From NCBI GenBank assembly GCA_021812825.1, contig JAKAMO010000046.1, forward strand, positions 1 through 19,970: a stretch of DNA of 19,970 nucleotides. The letters run 5' to 3'. Below are positions 14,030-19,970 of the stretch, piece after piece; within the stretch, counting starts at the first letter, position 1, and each line of letters begins with the position of its first letter. The DNA is from a bacterium. GTDB lineage: Bacteria > Elusimicrobiota > Elusimicrobia > Elusimicrobiales > UBA9959. Below the pieces are notes generated by a model. The model searched no databases. It saw nothing but the letters and a program-made list of their open reading frames with translations, and was not told where the DNA came from. Made by a program: the position numbers and the translations under genes.

Positions 14030-14997
14030 GAGCGGCGGCCGAACCTGACCGTCACAGAGACACGGTGGGTGTTGCCCAGGTCCCCCATAGGGGAATAGGC
14101 GTAATCTATAAGGTAGCTGGACATGTCCATGCCCAGGCCGGCGGAGATGCCGGAGGAGTCGCCCGTGGCGGCCGTACGGTAGCCCAGTCTCATCGAGAAG
14201 GCCGCGCCCTTGTCATAGGAGGTGGTCATCTCGACCCCGGCGTTGCCGTAGATCCCGGCATCCCTCAGATAATTCACGTCGGTGAAGAAAGCCGCGCTCT
14301 TGTGCATGCGGCGGTCGCGCCCGAACGGCAGGTGATAGGCCCCGCCGAGCCTGACGTTGAGCGGCAGCGGGTCGGACCGGCTCCTGAACTTCAGCGGCCC
14401 GCCGAAGTTCTGCGCCGAGAGGCCGAAATCCAGTTTTCCCGGGATAGCGGCGTACCTCAGCCCGCCGTCCAGCGCGAGCGCGGAGGCGTTGGCCGTCTCC
14501 AGGCGGCTTGAGATGTACTTGGCCGCGAACCCCAGGTCCAGCCGGGAGGCCACCCGCCGGGCGTAGCCCAGCATTACGGCGGCATCGGAAGCCGAATAGG
14601 AGGCGGAGAGGTCGTTGCCGAACTTGTCGTACTTGTCTATGGAAGGGCAGTCCAGATAGCTTATACCGAAGCCCACCACTCCTGAATACCGTTTGGCGGC
14701 GAAGGCCAGGCTGGAGTAGCCGATGTCGCCTATCCAGCGGGCATGGGAGAAGAACAGCTCGGGACCTGTCACCGCGGCCAGGCCGGCCGGGTTATAGAAC
14801 AGCCCGGAAGCCCCGGAGAGCGCGGCCCCCGTCTCGCCCAGCGCGGACGACCTGGCGTCCACGCCTATGCGCAGGAACTGGCCGCCGGATACTCCCTCGT
14901 CGGCGGAGAAGGCCGGCAGCGCCAGCGGCGCCAGCGACAGCGCGGCCAGAACGCAACCCGCGAACAGCCTGCGACCCATCATGTTCGTCCGCGTCAT
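14017..14997 (-). CDS. PorV/PorQ-like outer-membrane beta-barrel protein
   Basis: A 326-residue exported protein. After a signal peptide (about residues 8-31, LALPAFSA) comes the PorV/PorQ/UPF0164 hallmark region: GGQFLRIGVDARSSALGETG (38-57), then GASGLFYNPAGLA. The remainder is alternating beta strands, and the protein ends with VRFGRRSRGF, a terminal aromatic residue as in outer-membrane barrels. In type IX secretion (Bacteroidetes) PorV binds substrate C-terminal domains and hands them to the sortase PorU. The ATG overlaps the stop of the giant gene by 4 bases (ATGA), so the two are co-translated, which supports a functional pair. A second possible start is the MM at residues 6-7. Confidence 0.85.
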   Translation of the reverse strand: MTRTNMMGRRLFAGCVLAALSLAPLALPAFSADEGVSGGQFLRIGVDARSSALGETGAALSGASGLFYNPAGLAAVTGPELFFSHARWIGDIGYSSLAFAAKRYSGVVGFGISYLDCPSIDKYDKFGNDLSASYSASDAAVMLGYARRVASRLDLGFAAKYISSRLETANASALALDGGLRYAAIPGKLDFGLSAQNFGGPLKFRSRSDPLPLNVRLGGAYHLPFGRDRRMHKSAAFFTDVNYLRDAGIYGNAGVEMTTSYDKGAAFSMRLGYRTAATGDSSGISAGLGMDMSSYLIDYAYSPMGDLGNTHRVSVTVRFGRRSRGF

Positions 14998-17900
14998 CGT
15001 ATTATCACCACCTTGCCGGATTTCTTGCCGCCGGCGGGGGATTTGACCAGGTATATGTAGACGCCCGAGGCGACGCGCGAGCCGGACTTGTTACGGGTGT
15101 CCCAGAAGCAGCGTCCGTCCAGGTCGTCGTCGGACAGCTCCCTGACGAGCCCGCCGGCCAGGTCGTAGATCCTGATGGTGGAAGCCTCCGGCAGCGACTC
15201 GAACACTATTCCGTCCCCGAGCGACGACTGCCCGAACAGGCCGGGACTGCCCGGCTTGTACGGGTTGGGATAGGCGAACACCTTGGAGATCGGGCCGGCG
15301 TACGAGATCACGCTGGCGAGCGCGTAGATGGAGAAGTGGCTGGTGTCCAGGTACACCGTCTTGGCCGCTCTGTCCAGCACCGAGTTACGCTGCAGCACCC
15401 ACTCGAGCGTGGCCGGGTCCAGCAGCAGGATGCGCAGCGTGCCCACATCCACGGCCGTGCCGTCCACTATGCCGTCGTTATTGGCGTCCAGGTAGGCGAA
15501 CTTCACCCGCGCGGGGACGGCGAAGCTGGCCGTGTCGAGGGCGCCGTACATGTCCCAGCGGCGCAGCTCCACCACGCCGCCGTTCAGCAGGCTGCCCAGG
15601 GTCATCCTGGCCGTGGCGGCCGTCAGGTCCGAGCTGCTGATCTCCACCGGCGCGGTGGCCGCGCTGGTGCTCAGCGAGATGTAGTCGTCCGCGGCGATGG
15701 CGCCGGCGGGGATGGTCACGCTCAGCGTGCCCAGGCCCGGCAGCGGCGCGCTGACCGTCAGGGCCGCCGTTGCCGTCGAGTAGACCTGCGTCACGTCCGC
15801 CGGCAGGTAGTCGGTGCGGATGCCGGCCGAGGTGGCGCTGGAGGCGCTCAGCACGCCGTCCGAGTTGTAGGCGAACGCCGCATAGTAGTAGGTGGCGGCC
15901 GCGCGCAGGCCCGTGTCGGTGTAGGTCGAGACGGTCAGCGCGTCGTTCCAGCTCTTGAGCGTGGTCCACGCGACGCCGTCGGCCGAGCGGTCCAGCCGGT
16001 AGCGAGTGCCGCCGTTGCCGGTCCAGCCCAGCGTTATCGTGTGCAGGCCGGTGGCCGAGGAGGTCAGCGCCGACGGGGCCAGCGCGTACGTGACGGCCGA
16101 CGCCTCGGAGTAGTCGCTCTCGCCCATCGTGGTAACGGACCTGATCCGGCGGGTGTAGCCGGCGTTGGCGCTGGACAGCCCCACCTCGGTCCAATAGGTG
16201 GCCGCGGCGCTCAGGCCGGACGCCAGTATGCCGTTGGTCGAGGTGTAGACGTTGAAGGACAGCACCCCCGGCACGGAGTTGGTCCACGACCAGTTGATGG
16301 TTCCGGTGCCGGCGGCGGCGGCATAGAGGACCGGCGCTATCTGCACCGTCATCGTGCTTTCCACGAAGCTGTAGTCCCTGCGGTTGCCGTTGGTAGCGGT
16401 GGACAGGCCCAGCGTCTGGAAACCATGCTGGTTTATAGCGCCGATGCGGTAGGTATACGTGGTCGACGTGGCCAGCCCCGAGGCGGAGATGTCCAGACCG
16501 GAATCGAGATAATGGTTCCCGGTCACGCTGGAGAGGAATACCCACGGTCCGTCCTCGCCCATGGTCGTTGAGCGCTCCACCCGGTACTGGGTGGCCGGCA
16601 CCTGTGGCTCCTTCCACCAGAGGCCTATGGTATGCGCGGTGATGGTGTCGAAGCTGACGTCGTTGGGCGGCGTGGCGAACGTGGCGCCGGTGAACGGAGT
16701 GGTGATGCCCCCGTAGACGTTATAGCCCGTGGCCGGGGCGGCTTGGACAGGCCCTATATACCTGGTATGGGTGCTGTTGGTTATCAGGTAGTCCAGCGTG
16801 TACTCGGCAGTGGCGGTCCCGGGTATATAGGCTATCCCAAGCACGAAATCGCCGTATTCCTCCGTGTGGCTGTCAATGCCTATCTCGTAGCCGCTGATGT
16901 AATCCATGCTGGCGTACGTGCCGGTTGACTTGGCCCAGCTCCATTTCAGCGAGGTGTCAGTCACGGCGGTCACTTCGACGTCGGGTATTGGCGGCCTGGT
17001 GAGCAGCTTTTCCAGGGCGCTGTAGGCGTACGGGTTATAGGCGTCGTCCGGGGTCTGCAGGCCGTCGCCGTTTATGGCCCCGATCTTGAAGTCGTGCTTG
17101 GTGTTAGACCGGAGCCCAGTCACCGCCGTAGGCCCGCTTACTATCGAGGAGGAGAACCACACGCCGAAATCGGCCGAGGTCTGCAGAGCCGTGGCGGTGG
17201 AGTACTTTATCACGTACTTGCTCGCGGAGGTAAGGTTCCAGGTAAGATTGACGGAATCCCTGAACACGTTCTTGAACTCCGGGAAGACGGGAGCGCAAGT
17301 CGACGGCGCCACGGCGTAGGTATAGCGCTTGTAGGCCGTGCGGCCGGCGCTTTCGGCCAGGCCGACGGCCTTTATCCAGCGCGAATGCAGGGAATTGGCC
17401 GTATCGGAGCCGTTAAAGGCCTCTATCCAATAGGTGGCGGAGGCGGCCAGGGACTGCATTACCTCCCCGGTCTCGCCGGCGGGCGGGTCGCCGGCCTCGG
17501 TGGAGGTGGCGCGATAGACGTTGAAGCCCGTGATGCCGGTACCGGCCACGGAGGCGGGATCCCAGCGCCACTCTATGGTGTAGGACGAGATCGCTACGCC
17601 GGTCATCGTCATGTTGAGCGGCGGCGTGGTGGCCGTCAGGACGGTGCTGTAATAGCCCGGGGAGAGCTCGTTGTCGCCGTTCACCGCGCCTATCCTTATG
17701 CGGTAGGACTTGTTGCTCATCAGCGCGACGGTCTGCCACGGCACGAAGGCGTCCCTGATGCGGTAATAGCTGGCCCCGCCGTCCGTAGAGCCTTCCACCG
17801 CGTAGGCCGTGGCGGTGCTGTAGCGCCACTCGAGATAGGCGCTGGTGGCGGTCACGGTGCTCAGCGTGAACGAGTCGGGCGGGATGGCGTTGGTGTACTT

Positions 17901-19970
17901 GGCGATATGCTGCGAAGCCGCGCTCTCCGCGGCGCCGGTGTAGGAGGTCAGCCACCTGGTATAGGGCTTGTTGGGGCCCAGGCCCGTGTCCGTGTAGGAG
18001 CTGGTGGCGGAGCTGAGGGTTATCTTGTTCGCGGTGCTGGAGGAGTACAGGTAGTACCCGTCCACCCCGGCGACCAGCGGCCACTTCCACTCCAGGCTGG
18101 TAGTGGAGAGCGCTATGCCCTTGAAGGCGGTGGCGAGGTCGTCGCCGCCCAGCGCGTAGAACGAGAAATGCGGCACGTCGGCGTAGACGGTCTTAGTTCC
18201 CGCGTTCAGCGTGGAGTTGGGCAGCTGGTTCCAGAGCAGGGCGGAGGTGTCGAGGCCGTAGAGCCTGAGCGTGCTCACGCGCACGCGGGTGCCGTCCACT
18301 ATGCCGTCGCCGTCCGCGTCGGGATAGGTTATGGCCACCCGCGCGGCGGAGGGCAGCGTGGCGGTGGAGGCGATGCCGTAGACGTCGAACAGGTGCAGCT
18401 CCACGATATTGTCCGGGACCAGCGTGGCGTCCGTCAGCCTGGCGGTGGCGTCGTCCAGGGCGTTCTTGGAGACGTCGACGGGAGCGGTAGCGGCGCTGGT
18501 GCTTATCCAGAAGTAGCCGTCAGGAGTGCCGGCGGGGATCGTGACCGTTACCAGCCCCGGGCCCGGCAGCGGCGCCGTGACGTTCTTCGCGGAGTCGGTG
18601 GCGAAGACCGCGGTGTACATGGATGGCAGCGGCAGCGTGACCCCGTAGGTGACGGCGCTGGAAAGGGATATCATGCCGTCGTCGTTATAGGCGCCCACCG
18701 CGTAATAGTAAGTGGTGGCGTAACGCAGGCCGTAGTCCTGGAAGGAGGTGGAGACCAGCACGTCGCTCCAGGAGCGCACCGTGCTCCAGTTCACGCCATC
18801 GGTGGACCGGGCCACCGCGTAGCGGGGGCCCTCGCTGGCGGGCCAGGCCAGCGTCATCGTGTAGGAGCCGGTGCTGGTGATGGCCAGCGAGGCCGGCGCG
18901 TTCACCAGCGTGGAGGCCGCGGCTTCCGCGTAGGCGCCTTCGCCGTCGTAGGTGGTGACGGAGCGCACCCGCCGGACGTAGCGGGCGTTGGCGCTGGACA
19001 GGCCGACTTCGTCGTAATAGGTGGCCGAGGCCGCCAGGCCGGAGGCCAGCACGCCGTCGGTGGACGTGTAAAGGTTATAGGACGTGACGCCGGAATAGAT
19101 CTCGGTCCACCACCAGCGTATGGAGGTGGTGCCGGTGGCCACGGCGAAGAACGTCGGCGCGCCGTGCTTGGTCATTGTGCTCTCGGCGAAGCTGTAGTCC
19201 GCGCGGTGCCCGGCGGTGGCGGTGGACAGGCCCACGGTCTGCACGCCCAGCAGGTTGATGGCGCCTATGCGGTAGGTATAGGTGGTGAACGGCAGCAGGC
19301 CGTCCGTCGAGACTCCGGCTCCGGTATCGTAGAACTTGTTGCCGGTGACGCTGGAGACGAACACCCACGGGCCTTTGGAGCCCAGCGTGGTGGAGCGCTC
19401 CACGCGGTACTGCGTGGCGGGCACCTGCGGCTCCAGCCATTGCAGGCCCAGACCGTGCGGGGCTATAGTAGCGAAGGCCACATCGTTTGGCGGCGTGGCG
19501 TAGGTGTAGCCGTCCGCGTCGGTGCCGTAGCTGCCGTAGTGGTTGTAGTAGTACTCCCATTGCTTGGGGACCGCGTCGTAATGCGGGTTGCCTGCCACCC
19601 AGTCCGGGTCCTGCTGCGTAACCCAGATCGTGACGGTGTGCGTGCTGTTGGTCATCAGGTAGTCGAGGCTGTAAGAGGTGCTGCTCACCCCGGCCAGGAA
19701 GTCCGTGGGGTCCCAGTAGGCCGTGCCGTCCGGATGGTGATGCAGGTCTCCCAGCGTGTAGCCGCTGATGTACCCGGGATTGGTGTAGGCCGAGGTGGAC
19801 CAGTTGCAGCGCATGGCCGTGTCGGTCCAGGAGGTGCAGGTATAGCTGGACGGGGCTACGGGACGCGTCATGACCCTGTAAAGCCGGGTGTAGGCGAAGG
19901 GATTGTAGGCGTCGGCGGGGGTCTGCTCTCGGTCGCCGTTAATCGCCCCGACGCGGATGTCGAACTTTGT
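14994..19970 (-). CDS. Giant FN3-repeat surface protein with FlgD/T9SS-like C-terminal domain, 5' truncated
   Basis: At least 1658 residues; the frame stays open to the right edge, so the start lies outside. The protein is built of many fibronectin-III-like domains, with repeated endings such as TTYTYRIGAIN, TTYYYAVGAYN and KHDFKIGAINGDG and Trp-rich strands (IRWWW, INWSW, LEWKW, IEWRW). A segment of about 600 residues occurs twice. Each copy ends in a ZU5-like part (VTIPAG...) with an Asp-rich calcium-type loop (DADGDGIVDGT and DANNDGIVDGT) and HFS.YAL. The last 97 residues start VFAYPNPYKPGSPG and contain IRIYDLAGGLVREL, FWDTRNKSGSRVASGVYIYL and KSGKVVIIR, as in FlgD-like or type IX sorting domains. 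Adhesion or surface-layer roles are likely. An ATG at 19871 is internal, since homologous sequence continues upstream of it. Confidence 0.9.
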   Translation of the reverse strand, partial: TKFDIRVGAINGDREQTPADAYNPFAYTRLYRVMTRPVAPSSYTCTSWTDTAMRCNWSTSAYTNPGYISGYTLGDLHHHPDGTAYWDPTDFLAGVSSTSYSLDYLMTNSTHTVTIWVTQQDPDWVAGNPHYDAVPKQWEYYYNHYGSYGTDADGYTYATPPNDVAFATIAPHGLGLQWLEPQVPATQYRVERSTTLGSKGPWVFVSSVTGNKFYDTGAGVSTDGLLPFTTYTYRIGAINLLGVQTVGLSTATAGHRADYSFAESTMTKHGAPTFFAVATGTTSIRWWWTEIYSGVTSYNLYTSTDGVLASGLAASATYYDEVGLSSANARYVRRVRSVTTYDGEGAYAEAAASTLVNAPASLAITSTGSYTMTLAWPASEGPRYAVARSTDGVNWSTVRSWSDVLVSTSFQDYGLRYATTYYYAVGAYNDDGMISLSSAVTYGVTLPLPSMYTAVFATDSAKNVTAPLPGPGLVTVTIPAGTPDGYFWISTSAATAPVDVSKNALDDATARLTDATLVPDNIVELHLFDVYGIASTATLPSAARVAITYPDADGDGIVDGTRVRVSTLRLYGLDTSALLWNQLPNSTLNAGTKTVYADVPHFSFYALGGDDLATAFKGIALSTTSLEWKWPLVAGVDGYYLYSSSTANKITLSSATSSYTDTGLGPNKPYTRWLTSYTGAAESAASQHIAKYTNAIPPDSFTLSTVTATSAYLEWRYSTATAYAVEGSTDGGASYYRIRDAFVPWQTVALMSNKSYRIRIGAVNGDNELSPGYYSTVLTATTPPLNMTMTGVAISSYTIEWRWDPASVAGTGITGFNVYRATSTEAGDPPAGETGEVMQSLAASATYWIEAFNGSDTANSLHSRWIKAVGLAESAGRTAYKRYTYAVAPSTCAPVFPEFKNVFRDSVNLTWNLTSASKYVIKYSTATALQTSADFGVWFSSSIVSGPTAVTGLRSNTKHDFKIGAINGDGLQTPDDAYNPYAYSALEKLLTRPPIPDVEVTAVTDTSLKWSWAKSTGTYASMDYISGYEIGIDSHTEEYGDFVLGIAYIPGTATAEYTLDYLITNSTHTRYIGPVQAAPATGYNVYGGITTPFTGATFATPPNDVSFDTITAHTIGLWWKEPQVPATQYRVERSTTMGEDGPWVFLSSVTGNHYLDSGLDISASGLATSTTYTYRIGAINQHGFQTLGLSTATNGNRRDYSFVESTMTVQIAPVLYAAAAGTGTINWSWTNSVPGVLSFNVYTSTNGILASGLSAAATYWTEVGLSSANAGYTRRIRSVTTMGESDYSEASAVTYALAPSALTSSATGLHTITLGWTGNGGTRYRLDRSADGVAWTTLKSWNDALTVSTYTDTGLRAAATYYYAAFAYNSDGVLSASSATSAGIRTDYLPADVTQVYSTATAALTVSAPLPGLGTLSVTIPAGAIAADDYISLSTSAATAPVEISSSDLTAATARMTLGSLLNGGVVELRRWDMYGALDTASFAVPARVKFAYLDANNDGIVDGTAVDVGTLRILLLDPATLEWVLQRNSVLDRAAKTVYLDTSHFSIYALASVISYAGPISKVFAYPNPYKPGSPGLFGQSSLGDGIVFESLPEASTIRIYDLAGGLVRELSDDDLDGRCFWDTRNKSGSRVASGVYIYLVKSPAGGKKSGKVVIIR
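15315..17103 (-). repeat. Supermodule copy 2 of the giant protein
   Basis: Runs from TKHDFKIGAINGDG through LTRPPIPDV, YISGYEIG, LDYLITNSTHT, ATPPNDVSFDTI, PQVPATQYRVERSTTMG, RDYSFVESTMT, VGLSSANAGYTRRIRSVTT, ZU5-like and HFSIYAL. Almost every block has a counterpart in copy 1 in the same order, so this is a duplication of about 590 residues. The DNA is clearly diverged. Confidence 0.85.
18150..19970 (-). repeat. Supermodule copy 1 of the giant protein, cut by window edge
   Basis: Runs from TKFDIRVGAINGD at the edge through MTRPVAP, YISGYTLG, LDYLMTNSTHT, ATPPNDVAFATI, PQVPATQYRVERSTTLG, ADYSFAESTMT, VGLSSANARYVRRVRSVTT, ZU5-like and HFSFYAL. It is separated from copy 2 by about 348 residues with further FN3-like domains. 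An extra stretch rich in Tyr (KQWEYYYNHYGSYGTDADGY) distinguishes copy 1. Confidence 0.85.

Noticed and set aside
14508..16571. 687-residue plus-strand frame opposite the PorV-like and giant genes
   Set aside because: Arg/Gly/Pro-rich shadow of two well supported minus-strand genes.
19869..19871. ATG as the true start of the giant protein
   Set aside because: The 33 upstream in-frame codons are open and homologous to the matching part of copy 2, so the gene continues past the edge.
14994..19970. CRISPR-like or short tandem DNA repeats
   Set aside because: The repetition is at protein level (FN3-type domains) with diverged DNA and no uniform spacer pattern.

Overview
The window is GC-rich bacterial chromosome with 13 complete protein genes and one truncated gene at each end. 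I infer Elusimicrobiota or a close relative. The reasons are a very large secreted fibronectin-III-type protein that ends in a YPNP...-type C-terminal domain, a PorV/PorQ-like outer-membrane protein overlapping it, a standalone SWIB protein, and frequent ATA isoleucine and AGG arginine codons in otherwise GC-rich genes. This is an inference from gene content; no rRNA is present to confirm it.

Left part (1-2340) is an SOS-like locus. A truncated tyrosine recombinase (Xer type) overlaps the end of recA on the minus strand. An AT-rich control region follows, holding a 40-residue conserved-looking small gene with a near-consensus sigma-70 promoter. Back to back with that promoter is a LexA/S24-type self-cleaving repressor on the plus strand. 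The lexA-like gene appears to be leaderless.

Middle part (2441-12285) is a series of short transcription units separated by clear intrinsic terminators: a standalone SWIB-domain protein; a membrane polyferredoxin of the NapH/CcoG type; a secreted ChaN-like protein; convergent to it, a glycogen branching enzyme (glgB) preceded by a small membrane-anchored protein; a divergent pair-operon of a long-form RsmH-like methyltransferase and an M23 (LytM) lipoprotein; a secreted protein of unknown family with eight cysteines; and a bacterial eRF1-like (baeRF) protein.

Right part (12346-19970) reads leftward on the minus strand. A giant multi-domain surface protein (start beyond the window, at least 1658 residues) overlaps by 4 bases a PorV/PorQ-like beta-barrel gene, followed 45 bases later by a CstA-family transporter. 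The giant protein contains a supermodule of about 600 residues present twice and a FlgD/T9SS-like C-terminal domain. This substrate-plus-barrel arrangement is the best candidate in the window for a poorly described secretion or surface-display system.

No tRNA, rRNA, CRISPR array or insertion sequence was recognised. All promoter and terminator calls are by eye.
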